In this document: in pieces, positions 19,790 through 30,463 of the stretch
Layout: each line of letters starts with the position of its first letter
Numbering within the stretch: the first letter of the stretch is position 1
Source of the DNA: Chara braunii
Lineage: Eukaryota > Streptophyta > Charophyceae > Charales > Characeae
Reading direction: 5' to 3'
DNA: 60,274 nt
Assembly: GCA_003427395.1 (NCBI GenBank)
Contig: BFEA01000675.1
Location: 506,531 to 566,804, forward strand
The notes under the pieces: generated by a model
What the model was told of the DNA's origin: nothing
Seen by the model: only the letters and a program-made list of their open reading frames with translations
Databases searched by the model: none
Translations under genes and position numbers: made by a program

Positions 19790-21639
19790 GGAGGTAAGAC
19801 CTAGGATCTGATCGAGAATCAGGTTGGCCCACTTGGGCACTCTCAAGGAACTTTGACCCGAGGGAGTGGACTAGCACGAATAACTATTGCTGTTTTATTT
19901 ACTTATTTTTAGTGTCAAATCCCAGTAGCTATCTAGCGAGGGCAAAGGAATGAGCTTGCGGTCAGAGAGAGATCAGTGAGGATAGAGTGAGGGACTAGCG
20001 GGTGAGCAAGAAAGAGAGGGAGAACGGGCGCGTTCCCGCAACGCAGGTAGAGAAAGAGACAGGCATACAGACTGACCCATATGCGGAAGATTGAGCGTGA
20101 AAGAGAGGGGGAGAGAGATTTGAGATGAGGGAGAGTTCCTAAGTAACCATCAGAATGACACGAGACTTTGGGAGACACTGAAAGGGGAAGCTGCGATAAA
20201 TGATCGAACGGGATATTATTTGGGGATTTCCAAATACTAAATTACCGACATCTGAATTTTGGTTGGGTGGGTGCTTATCTTAATTGAAAGCAATTGCAAC
20301 TGTTCTTTTCTTTTCATCTTAATTATTTATTTAATAGCAGAAAATCCTCTAAGATCACATATCAGAGGTGACCAGAATTCAGCAACTGACAGGAGCTGTC
20401 GAAATCTCCACTGGGCGTGAATCGAAAAGTACAGACGCACCTCTCTGAGCTGTTCTCCTGGGGTCAAAAGAGCCGCCACCATACAGGGATGGGGAACCCC
20501 ACTTGCTGGTAAACGAGAAGGCTTAAGACAGGTATAGCAAACACGAGTTCCCTGCTGCTCGCCGAGGACCTCGGAAGCGAGCGCGGCGAAGTGACAGGCG
20601 TCGTGGCTCATGGCTTCAGCGAGCAACAGAATTCCCTCCCCGGGTTTCCTCACAACGTGTCTGAGAGTGAGACGCCCGCAAAGTCGTGGCCCAGATCGGT
20701 CACCTTTATCAGTTTCCGTTTGAAACGCAATGCTCTAGGTTTGTTGATTCAAGGTTTGTAATTGTTAACACTATCTTTCCTTCTTTCGCTATTTTGCTTC
20801 CCTTTAACGAGTTGACTGTTATTTTGTGGCCCATTGTTGCGCCATATTAGGCGTGGACTCTCTGCTTGGACTACCAAGGTACGAAACGATTGAAAGAGCA
20901 AAGGATCATTTACATGCCGTGTGGAGAAAAGGAAGTGTCGAAAAAAACAGCTAGACTGCATCCCTCTGACTCTGATTCTGAACTTTATGAGACACGTTGT
21001 TGAGCCCTGGCTAGTGGTCAATAGTAGATCCAGCGTACACACCTGCACCGTTTCGGCCTGGAAAAAGAGTCGTTCGGCGCGTTGCACGACATGAAGTTCA
21101 AAGAAACTTTGTGGATTAGATAGCCGTTATTATGAGATTTTTGCACCTTTTCGTCGTTTTCCGCCATTACTATTACTTCATAATCGGAATCGGACGGGTT
21201 ATCCCAATTCTGACCTAGAATTCCACGCTCAATTCTTACTAAAATCCTTGGTGCACGAACATTGCCGCTTTCAAGGGTCTTTTCCACATTTTAGCCACTC
21301 CCACAAGAAAGCAGTGTAGGGCGTGAGGTTGAGCGCCACACTGGATAGCACATCTATGGAACGAGTTCACTGGCCAATGGCTCACACAGGCTAAGGTGCG
21401 AGAAAAACTCAGCAGACTCGCCTGGGTAGAAGAAAGGTATGCAAATCTAATCTCTTCAGTCCTTGCGGGATGACAAGTCCTCTTCAAACCCACCGCGGGC
21501 ACCTTGTCCATTCTTAGGGAACCCGGCCAACCCACTATCTCCTTGAAACTCACCTGTATCGAGGGAGATGGGAACCTTTGAACAATAGGAATGCCAAGGA
21601 GGATCATTAAGTGATCTCTTCCGAGTGGACAAGCAAGCC
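19790..21639. other. Intergenic, no gene seen
   Basis: Short GA-rich stretch at 19960-20150, otherwise mixed sequence. No motif-bearing frame, repeat structure or RNA gene was recognised. Confidence 0.5.
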
Positions 21640-21878
21640 ACCTACCATTGGTATCGACAGACTACTCCAAGTTAGAATAAGGAAATAATACGATGAAGAT
21701 GAAATTTGATCTTGCTCGTTGTGGCATGATGGTAACCCAATCAAAGAGCTCAGGATGGACCGGAGCGTGCAATGTGGTCGTGGGATAACAGACCAACGAA
21801 TCGCCCCTCCTTCGAATAACAGATTATGTTATCAACGAAAGACACGAAACACAACTTCCCAGCAGGACGCCCAGCAAC

Positions 21879-22361
21879 ATGGCAATGGACAAATGGGTCG
21901 GACTGGAACTGGTAAATCAAGATCGCCTGACGGAGGAGACACATAGTTGCTGGAGACAGCTAACTATAGCTCCTTTCCCAAGAGTTGTCGCACTACTTTG
22001 GCTCCTCTCCCTCCTCGTCACCCCATCAATGGTGTGGCTTCCAGAGATGTTGCTCAAAATTGACATTCAGTGCATGAGATGCAGAGAGCGGAATGAAACC
22101 ACTATGCACTTGTGGCTATTGTGCCCGCTGTCTCTTTGGCGTGGTGGTCACTGGTGGAGGCAACACTGGGTCTTAATCAGTGGCCCAACCTTCCCCTGGG
22201 ATGACCGTTGGATCCTACTTGGAGGCATCCCATATGGTATGGCCCGTGACAAAGGGTGGGGATACATAGGGCAAGCATCCGGGAAGTTTGGAACAGACCT
22301 CTGTTTGAGGGGAGATTCTTATCGGACTTGGCAACCAAACACAATACCAAAAGACATCTAG
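21879..22361 (+). pseudogene. LINE ORF2 fragment, RVT zinc-binding domain
   Basis: An open stretch of 160 codons carries a good zf-RVT domain. FPRVVALLWLL matches the p-V-x-x-F-x-W start, then IQCMRCRERNETTMHLWLLC gives the complete C-x2-C...ET..H-x4-C zinc ligands, followed by WRGGHWWRQHW. In plant LINEs this domain follows the reverse transcriptase. RT sequence does not precede it here; instead RT sequence of a LINE lies downstream (22680-23170), so two copies or a rearrangement are involved. The surrounding frames are broken. Confidence 0.8.
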
Positions 22362-22679
22362 GACCACCACTCAGGGAGATTGGAGGCAAACAGTGGCCCA
22401 AAAGGTGTCCTATGGAAAGAAATTTGGAGAGGCAGTGGTTCATTGAGACATGCATTGCGCCACTGAGGGAAAGTTAGTAGGAGTCGAAAATGGACTGACT
22501 GTGTTGAACAGTTGGCTTCTCAAGGAAGAGGTATAACCTCAATGCTCAATTTATCTCCGCAGCAGGAGCCTCAGGGCAGAAGAACGTGGGACAAGGGGTT
22601 GGAAGGAGCGCCACGCCAATCGGGAACCAGTTAGGTTACAACTTGCCGAGATAGGGAGGTAAATAGTAGGAGTTAGGTG

Positions 22680-23170
22680 TAACCGGTAAATGGAAAAAGC
22701 AACTGACCTGATCTATGCCAGAGCACTTGTGCCAGAGGCTGGACCTGGCATGGTGAGCCTCAAGGGGCTGGATGTGAGGGACGGCAGACCCTTTGCCTGA
22801 TGATTTTTCTTCAGTTTATGAGAATTCAGCGACCTCTCTCTCCGCTCTGGAAGATTGTCTATCAGTCTACGAGGCTGCCTCTGAGATGCGAGTGAGTTGG
22901 TAAAAGTCGGTGGCCCCCACCCCTTATGGTCATCCCCTTGCATTGGACCTGGGCATCCCATTAAAATCTAGGACTGAAGCAAAAAGATACTTGGGTATCC
23001 AGGTGTCCTTCAGAAACTTGTCGTCGATTGAAGACTCTATCATACCAAATTTCTATTGCTGATGGGTAGAGCTATGATGATCAACACTTTTATGTCATCC
23101 AAAGTATGGTACATTCTCTTAATCAGGCCACTAAGTCATTCCTCAACCATTAATACTAAACGCTTACTTG
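22680..23170 (+). pseudogene. LINE reverse transcriptase fragment
   Basis: Recognisable in order are a GL.V...RPFA segment (22735-22797), an Asp-Asp box reading F-A-[shift]-D-D at about 22790-22805, an S.LSALEDCLSVYE helix, and PLKSRTEAKRYLGIQV (22958-23010). MGRAMMINTFMSSKVWYIL follows (23059-23118), matching the L-x-x-x-GR...W-Y segment that ends LINE RT. F-A-D-D is the catalytic box of this family. One-base shifts and stops (for example the TAA after VSW near 22904) break the frame. The product would have copied LINE RNA at the target site. Confidence 0.8.
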
Positions 23171-25500
23171 TGATGCGCAAACCTCACACCCCTTGCGTCG
23201 TCCCGTACCTGAACGGCGATCAGAGTAAAATTGGGGTGTGGCCAAGGATTTTTGGCCGGTGGGGTTGAATCGCCCAGGCGGAACGGGGGATTCTTGTTTC
23301 ATACCAAGGCGTTCCTCGAACTTGGGCCTTCGTTAATGGCAAAAGATACAAGGGATGGAGAGAGAGATTATTCCGAAGCGACCCGCTCTGTCCTGTTTTC
23401 AAAAATTTATGCTAGCCGAGGAGACGGAAAGCGGCGCGCTACTTGGTCGACCATCAACAAAACCCGAAAAGGAAAAGAAAAGGACAAGGAAGCAGAATTT
23501 ACTGCTTCCCTTTTGCACGCGGTTCTCAAGAACTTTGTGGCGGCCGCTAAAGAATATGGAATTTTCAGGCCTCGATGTTAGATTCGTCGAGCCCGCGCAA
23601 GCGTCCTAGCGTGGTGTCACCGAGTGTCAGTTGGGCGGAGGGAACCCAGGTTCGAAAGTTAGCCGGGAGTGCGCCCACGTTGCGGGAGAGTTTTGGGAAT
23701 CGAGTCGCACCTTTGTATTTCATAACTATTCTTCGTCAGGAACACAAATCCCCTTGACGACGGCAACGACAGTTAAATTGAGGCCTCTACGTGGCGTGGG
23801 CTGCGGACCAAGGCAACACTGTCAGATCAGTGCACGGCAATATTAGAGGAGGGGAAGAGACTTTATCAATCAACACAAACCGACTCCCTCGTATGTGGCA
23901 GGGCCTAACAGGGTTCTACAGATGAATCTGCTCGGTTCGTCGCAGAGTGCTCCGCATGTCCGCGCCGCAGTACACGTTGTCGTCGTCTGCGATCGAGAAG
24001 GATGGTAGCACATTGTGATGGACCAATACGAAGGTTGAGCACGGGCAAGGGCGCTTGCTCGCGTCTGTCGAGACGAACGCTGACTCTATGCAAAACCCGC
24101 CTTACTTTCTCTCTTTCTCTCTCTGCGTCAACCTGAATGTTGGTTTAGGGATCTGGGGTCGTGATCGTTGTTTAGTTAATAGGACGACGGTGATCTCGTT
24201 CGAGTCACGTAGATATCAGTCGTGTCGCAGAGACGCGGGCGACTGGTCTCCCCAATTTATCGAGTGTAAATCGTGGGGCGACGCCAACCCAATTGTCCCA
24301 GATCTCCTACGTGCAAGAAGGGGGAGAGAAAGGAAAGAGTTTAGCGTCAATCCCACGCATACACGCAGCATCGGGATCGGAAGGGGGTCGGGGAAGGGAG
24401 GGAGATCGAACACACTTATGCATCCATGCGGACGGTTGACACCCCACATTCCCCACAGGTGCGCCTGTAAGCCCCCATACATCTACTCATCCAACTATCT
24501 TGAACAGTGAGACATTCAGCCTCTATAGACTCTCGTACCACAACATGCATATAACAAAATACCCATACTTCGGGACCTTGCACACATCACACTTGGACAA
24601 AGCAGCAGTGGAGATAAAAGTGAGTCCCTCACTATTCAAAATTTCACACTCGACTGACCTCCTTCAGGCACAGCCCCCCCCAATCAATCTGAACTTCCAC
24701 CAACCATAGCCACAAGCCCTTGCCGCTGGCAGTGTTCGATCTCCACCACCGTTCCGTCACTCCGACTGTCTTACCCCAAGTCTATCGCTAAACCTGTCCC
24801 ACACCGTCACTCCACCCGTCCTTGGGCACGTCAAGCCTGTTCGACGTCGCGGCCCTCGCACATAGCTCATGCAGCATTGCAGCCGAGATCAAAGAGGAGG
24901 AGAGGAAGGGGCTGCGAGAATTTATGGCAAGGAAGGCGGCGGGGTGTCAGCGCAACATACGGGTAGCAAGGGTGTAGATGAGCGGGACGGAAGAAAGGCC
25001 AAGGTTCCAAGACGATCGAAGGAGGCAATTCGAACGTTCCGTGTGATTGGGGTGGTCGTTCATGTGGTGCGCACTTTCCGCTTTCACCACATTGATCCGA
25101 CCATCCCAACTATATGGTCAATCGCTCGCGGGAAGACGAAGAGGCATGCAAGAAAAGGAGCGCATAGCAAGAACGGAAGATGGCACGGAGATGCAAAGCG
25201 AGGGAGCGGGTTTACGCCGCGTACAAAAAATTGAAAATTTGCCGCGCGCGCATCATCATGCAGAAATTAAAATTCCCGCCCACCCTAATTCCTAACTGTT
25301 TCTTGGATTTCTCGACATGGTCGCTAACCGTCCGCGCGGAGAAATCATAAGTTTCTATTCCGTCCCCCCCCTCTGTTTCAAGAAGGACAAAAAGAAAGGG
25401 GTAACAGCTCGTGGGTCACAACCAACGTTCGTAATAGGCAAAAAAACAGTCGTCCATAGGTCCATCTCGAGCTTGGTTCAAAACGACAATAATAACAGTG
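23171..25500. other. Intergenic, no gene seen
   Basis: Frames up to about 150 codons exist on both strands but have no motif, no supporting composition and no neighbours that would suggest a function. No repeat structure was found by eye. Confidence 0.45.
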
Positions 25501-25514
25501 CCTCCCGTGGAATC

Positions 25515-25537
25515 CGCCCTGCCTGGCTGGCAGGGCG
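25515..25537. repeat. GCCCTGC hairpin, left copy
   Basis: A stem of GCCCTGC and GCAGGGC with a 7-base loop, preceded by CCGTGGAAT. A second copy lies at 26345-26365 on the other side of the 36-bp array. Sequence around both copies (about 120 bp each) is related in direct orientation, so these may be the ends of one repetitive element. Confidence 0.6.
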
Positions 25538-25828
25538 CTACAGGACCTCACAACAAAAAGCAACCAAAAAAAAGGACATGTCTCACGGTCCTCACATACT
25601 GGCCAGATACATTCCTCAAAGCAGTGGTGTAACTTCCACCTACCTGAGGGTCTTCCCCACGGCGTGGATTCACATAGTTCCTCGTTTTTTTTTTCGTTTT
25701 TTTTTTTTTTCTTTCCTTTTTCTTCTCTGGCTCCATCCCTGCAAATGCAAACCCACGTTCGAATCCCCCCTAATTCTGAATATTGTCTAGGGCGGCCCCG
25801 CCACGCCCCACCACACGACATATGGGCT

Positions 25829-26116
25829 GTGGCCAATCTGGGGTGTGGCCGAGACATCTCGGCCGTTGCCAATATTGGGTGTGGCCGAGACATCTCGGCC
25901 GTGGCCAATTTGGGGTGTGGCCAAGACATCTCGGCCGTGAACAATCTGGGGTGTCGCCTAGACATCTCGGTCGTGGCCAATGTGGGGTGTGGCCGAGACA
26001 TCTCGGTCGTGGCCAATACCGGGTGTGGCCGAGACATCTCAGCCATGGCCAATCTGGGGTGTGCCCAAGACATCTCGGCTGTGGCCAATATGGGGTGTGG
26101 TCGAGACATCTCGGCC
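25829..26116. repeat. 36-bp tandem array, 8 units, each with a palindrome
   Basis: Units of exactly 36 bp start at 25829, 25865, 25901, 25937, 25973, 26009, 26045 and 26081. The consensus holds GTGGCCAAT, GGGGTGTGG and GGCCGAGACATCTCGGCC, the last being an 8-bp perfect inverted repeat around CA. Since 36 is a multiple of three and the unit has no stops, several frames on both strands stay open with 12-residue peptide repeats such as CGRDISAVANLG (plus) and AEMSRPHP (minus). There is no evidence for translation. The regular palindromes could serve as protein-binding sites. Confidence 0.95.
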
Positions 26117-26164
26117 GTGGTCCAACCATGGGGCCGAAACACCTTCTTTTTTTTTTTTTTTCGT

Positions 26165-26305
26165 TTTTTGGAGAGTCTCAGCTGTCCGTTTTTTTGGAGA
26201 TTCTCAGCTGCCCAACCATGCGGCCACGGCTTCCCCCCCCCACGACCTGCTTTTCAACTTCGTTTTTTTTTTTCCGTTTTTGGAGAGTCTCAGCTGTCCG
26301 GTGTT
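26165..26305. repeat. Three copies of a T-rich GGAGAGTCTCAGCTGTCCG repeat
   Basis: T-run followed by GGAGA(G)TCTCAGCTG(T/C)CC occurs at about 26167, 26196 and 26280. The unit contains the palindromic word GAGTCTCAGCTG. It separates the 36-bp array from the right-hand GCCCTGC hairpin. Confidence 0.7.
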
Positions 26306-26344
26306 TTTTTTTTTTTCGTCTGCACGTTTGTTCTCCGTGGAAAA

Positions 26345-26365
26345 CGCCCTGCTCGTTGGCAGGGC
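26345..26365. repeat. GCCCTGC hairpin, right copy
   Basis: The same stem as at 25515-25537 (GCCCTGC/GCAGGGC), with loop TCGTTG and again preceded by CCGTGGAAA. The stem is conserved while the loop differs. Confidence 0.6.
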
Positions 26366-26534
26366 ACGAAATCAAGTGCCAACAGCAAAAAAAAACAACA
26401 ACACAACAAGGAATGAACCGAGCTAATATTCTCGACAGATGCATTCGTGGAAGCAGCACTGTTAGTGATGTTTATGGCACTTTATGCCAAATAAGGTTTT
26501 TTTTGCCGATTTGAACTTCGACAACGAGGACATT

Positions 26535-26559
26535 GGGGCTCATTCGACACTCCTCGGGC
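26535..26559 (+). repeat. Left TIR of Harbinger element
   Basis: GGGGCTCATTCGACACTCC followed by TCGGGC, directly after the ATT duplication. Subterminal CCTCGGG(G/C) or CCCCGAGG copies follow near 26552, 26569, 26596, 26635 and 26646. Confidence 0.9.
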
Positions 26560-27262
26560 GCGTAAAATCCCCGAGGAAATCATCGTTCTATTATTCCTCG
26601 GGGAACAAAACGAAAAAAAAATGTGAAAACATTTCCTCGGGGATTCCTCGGGCTACAACCGTTACGATGCGTTCCCCAAAGGACCTCCCGAGGTTCCTTG
26701 GAGGTCGAGCATCCGGAAGAATCGGGGCATCAACGGCAGCTCTCTCGACGACAATTTTCGACGCGGCTGGTCCATTGTTGTTCCTGGCGGCCCGTAGATG
26801 GACATCTCCGGTTGACAACGGTCGACGTCATGGAACACTCCGCCAACGGTTCCCTTTGGCGGCCTGCCCTCCTCAACGATGTCAGAAAGGGGCTGCCTTG
26901 CGTTGCTGTCCTTCGGCACTAGCGGGAAAGCGCCCAACGGTCGGCAGATTCAAATACTTCAGCCCGCCCCCGCTCTCCCGATTGCGCAGTGTCTCCAGCG
27001 ACGGAATACGTTACCCTGCTTTTGTCGATAGCTGTGATGTCCCGTTTGCGCCACTTACCCTCGTGGTTTCCTGGACGTCCACGGTTGTCTTCTATTTGTT
27101 GGCGTTGTCCACATGCGTTTCATGGCCGACGTCTTTCGGAGGCTGCCGCTGCTGGTGCTGGTCATCCTCCTGCTCCTCCTCTTGGTTGTCTTCCACGTCT
27201 GCATCCTCGGCATCGTTCCGTGACGTGGCCGTAGAAGACAGTCTTCGAAGTAGGACGTCGGT

Positions 27263-29008
27263 ATGGAGGGGCGGCAGGGGATGTGCAGGTCTGCAGGGGA
27301 TCAGGGTGGTGGCCAGCGACCTGGGCAGAGCCCGTCGAGAAGTTCAAGGCCGTCAGAGCGTGCTGGGTACACGCACCTGCCACAGCACTTGCAGCCTCTG
27401 TCAGACACGTCCGACGAGGAGGTGGAGGACAGACGGTCATGGAGCGTGCCGCTGGGAAGTGGGTCCACCCAGGAGTGGGCGGCTACAGAGCTCTGTGGAA
27501 GCCGCGACGGCGGTTATGGGCTGTCGTACACCCAACTCCTCCAGCAGGGGTTGAGTGGCGACGAAGGCGATGGCTGTGTCAATCAGTCGTTCGGCCTGTG
27601 TAGTGGGAGGTCATCGGCCGCCTCTCGAACGGTGATCGTCGACAACCATCCCGACGACGACGGCGGGCAGGTGACGTCTGTTGCATGGTCATCGAAGTCT
27701 CCAACGCCGGTCCGGTACGCGTCGGGGAACAACAGGGATCCTCCGAGGCCGCAATGTCGGACGTCGTCTATGTCGAGGGGTGCCTCAGCTCGCCCCCTGT
27801 GGATGCAGTCTCTGTCTCCCCTATCCGCTAGTTCGACTGCAGCCCGCCGTCGAGGAGAATGCGGGGGGCCTGATTGTGGCATCGATGACGCTGGTGATGC
27901 ACGCGACGGGAGGGAGGTGTGGGCAGAACATCGACGGACGCTTCATCCTCGGTGGGAGGAATCCATAACTGAGGGGGTGCAGCGACTGCGTGGGGGGAAC
28001 CACGAAAACGACAGCGACGCACCTGCCGTGGGCGCGAACGATCAGGAGTGGAACGACGACGACGGCGAAGGTGGGGAGGAGGACGCAGGTCACGTATCAC
28101 CGGAGAGGCAAAGCAGCATGGGAGGGAGGGGCGGGAAGACGAGGGTGTGTGCTCGCAATGGTCGTCGAGCGAAAAAAGCGGTGGGGAAGGGGAGCGATGC
28201 CGAAGCTGACGATGATGCAGAAGAAGGTCGTCAGTTCTGGTCTGTGGACGACATGATAGCCCTCATCCGGGCTAAACATGACCACAGCGCGCATCTGCAG
28301 GGGATGGGCACCGCGTTCGCTTGTATGAAGCCGCGAGAGTGGAAGTGGTTGGATGTGGAGCAGAGGTTGAAGAAGGTGGGCGTCGACAGAGAAGCAGAAC
28401 GGTGCGGGAAGAAGTGGGACAATTTGATGCAGCAGTTCAAGAAGGTGCATCACTTCCAAGGCTTGTCCGGGAAACAGGACTTCTTCCAATTCTCTGGGAA
28501 AGAGAGGTTGTCGAAGGGCTTCAATTTCAACATGGATCGTGCGGTGTACGATGAGATTCTGGGGTCGACCGCCAAGAGCCACACCATTAACCCGAAGAAC
28601 GTCACCGACACTAGTGCTCCGGGTGGTGTGCGTCTGCCGTCTAGCACTTCTGCGGATCATGAATCTGTGGGCGATGGCGACGCTGCTGCAGGCCACGAGG
28701 ACGACGACGACGGGTCGACGAGAGGTTCTTCGCAGACGACGGGAAGCGTTGTCGGTTTCGGGAAGAGGAAGAGCACGAGGCAGCAAACTTGCGAAGCGCA
28801 GACGGACTGCATGGAGAAGCACGGGGCACTGGTGGCGTCGACAATGGAGAGCAACAGCAAGCAGCAGTGCTCCATCCAAATCCGACAACGCGAGGCGTTG
28901 GAAGCGGAGGTCGAAGTGCAAAAAAAACACAATGTAGCGTCCGACGAAGTCCGCAAACTGATGTGTCACGCTCTCCTGGAGATAGCGAAGGCCATCCGCG
29001 AGCGTTAG
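27263..29008 (+). CDS. Harbinger ORF1, Myb/SANT-like DNA-binding protein
   Basis: An uninterrupted 581-codon ORF. The first 320 residues are low-complexity, acidic and Gly/Ser/Arg-rich. Residues about 323-432 form a trihelix-like Myb/SANT domain: QFWSVDDMIALIRAKHD, then WKWLDVEQRLKK and CGKKWDNLMQQFKKV give the spaced tryptophans and basic helix. A basic patch FGKRKSTRQ (about 499-507) could be a nuclear signal, and residues 505-581 look coiled-coil. In PIF/Harbinger elements the Myb-like partner binds subterminal DNA and brings the transposase to the nucleus and the ends. The start used is the first Met of the frame; Met286 just before the conserved part is an alternative. It converges with the transposase. 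Its intactness contrasts with the broken partner. Confidence 0.88.
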   Translation: MEGRQGMCRSAGDQGGGQRPGQSPSRSSRPSERAGYTHLPQHLQPLSDTSDEEVEDRRSWSVPLGSGSTQEWAATELCGSRDGGYGLSYTQLLQQGLSGDEGDGCVNQSFGLCSGRSSAASRTVIVDNHPDDDGGQVTSVAWSSKSPTPVRYASGNNRDPPRPQCRTSSMSRGASARPLWMQSLSPLSASSTAARRRGECGGPDCGIDDAGDARDGREVWAEHRRTLHPRWEESITEGVQRLRGGNHENDSDAPAVGANDQEWNDDDGEGGEEDAGHVSPERQSSMGGRGGKTRVCARNGRRAKKAVGKGSDAEADDDAEEGRQFWSVDDMIALIRAKHDHSAHLQGMGTAFACMKPREWKWLDVEQRLKKVGVDREAERCGKKWDNLMQQFKKVHHFQGLSGKQDFFQFSGKERLSKGFNFNMDRAVYDEILGSTAKSHTINPKNVTDTSAPGGVRLPSSTSADHESVGDGDAAAGHEDDDDGSTRGSSQTTGSVVGFGKRKSTRQQTCEAQTDCMEKHGALVASTMESNSKQQCSIQIRQREALEAEVEVQKKHNVASDEVRKLMCHALLEIAKAIRER

Positions 29009-30463
29009 ACTACGTGCTGCCTCTTTTGTGCGCCTCGTCGCTCCCATCGTCTGCACAAAACGAAAGTGAGAGCGATGTCGTCGTCGATGTACCCGTCAAT
29101 TGCCTGTCTTGGACGTGCTGGTTCCCGATTGGCCGTGCTGGCCAGGGAAGTCGGTGGTGGCCCGATTGGGTGGATGATTCCTCCAGTCACTTCGGCGTCT
29201 GTTTCTTTTTTTTTGTATTTTTTTTCGCGTTTATTTTTGGGTTTCTCACAGGCTACTGTCGTTTCCCAGGACAGATAAATCCGTCATCTTTGAATTTGTG
29301 TTGGCACCGATGAAGTGCATTATGTACTTTCATTTTTTATATGAGACGCATATTCCCTACATGTGCGTGTTCTTGGGCGTCCTGCATGTGTGTGTTCGTC
29401 ACGCTTGTTGTTTTCTTTAGCGCGGTGCTGCTCTGCCTTCACTTGCTCGAAGACGGGTCCCAGTCGTCATGTCGCAGTGCACATACGTCGACGTGGGCGT
29501 TCTGGGAGAGTAGTGCGGATTGGTTGTCGTAGAGGTTTTTCATGAACCTTTCGTTTTCTATAAACTTTTATTCTTTTTTTTCAAGCATGCGAAATCGATG
29601 TTCGCGTCTGTGAAAGCGAACATGTAATTGTGTTGATTCATATTGTTGACGTGTACGTCATGTTCTGGCTTCCTGTTTTGTTCCGCTTTCGTTTGCATTC
29701 ATGACAGCTATGGTGAGGGGTACGTAACGGGGTCTGGGATGCTTGCTTGAACCGATGTTTGATGACAAACTGAGAGATGTTCACACACGACATTGCACAT
29801 GTTGAAAGCAGACACGGCAGTACAAATAACACACAACAATGTCGTCCGATTCATGCGCTTTTTATTCGTCCACAAAGAAGAAAACAAGGAACTCAACATT
29901 GATACACGATACGCAACAAACTTCATAGTTGTGTCTTGCACAAAAAAATCAGTGGTCGACGACACAGTTTGCAAAAAATAAAGGCCCAAAAGGCAAGCTC
30001 AATCCAAACTTCTGGAAAACAAAACACAAGATGAGGATTTCAGTACGTCACCCTGACACGCCACCCGCGGTGACAGCACAACACACGACAACTACTATCG
30101 GCACGTACACACGCGCCACGTCACCCCCGCCGACTACGTGCTGGACTGCGCCATTGCCATCAACCCAAGGCGCGCACACCATCGTCAAAGGCGCGCAGTG
30201 CGAAACAAAACAGTAAAAAACTAACAAGACAAGCCGCCCCTGCACAGCAACCCGCAACGAGACAGCCACCGCTGCTTCAACTCGCCAATTCCGTTAAACG
30301 GCCTGCACACACAACGACCCCAAGTCAAAAGACCACCCCTTCCGGGATAAGACGCCTCCCGCATCGTCGTCCACGATTTCTCGCCTGCTCCCTGCGTCTC
30401 CCGCAACGAATTGTCGCCACAACCACGTCATCACAGTCGACTGCTCCGCACGCCAGGTCGTGT
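29009..30463. other. Harbinger inter-ORF region
   Basis: Non-coding spacer between the convergent ORF1 and transposase. It has T-rich stretches (29200-29240, 29550-29590) and an ATAAAT word at 29275 that could serve as a poly-A signal for ORF1. No additional ORF with a motif was seen. Confidence 0.5.

Noticed and set aside
25829-26116. CRISPR-like appearance (36-bp units with a palindrome)
   Set aside because: There are no unique spacers: units are contiguous and variable throughout, and the context is eukaryotic.
25378-26416. Long frames on both strands through the 36-bp array
   Set aside because: They exist because the unit length is divisible by three and lacks stops. The parts outside the array are low-complexity.
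26484-27554. 356-codon plus-strand open frame
   Set aside because: It crosses the Harbinger left TIR and TSD, overlaps ORF1 in another frame, is Arg/Cys/Ser-biased and has no motif.
28097-29056. 319-codon minus frame opposite ORF1
   Set aside because: It lies antisense to the convincing Myb/SANT-like ORF1 and mirrors its codon bias. No domain is seen.
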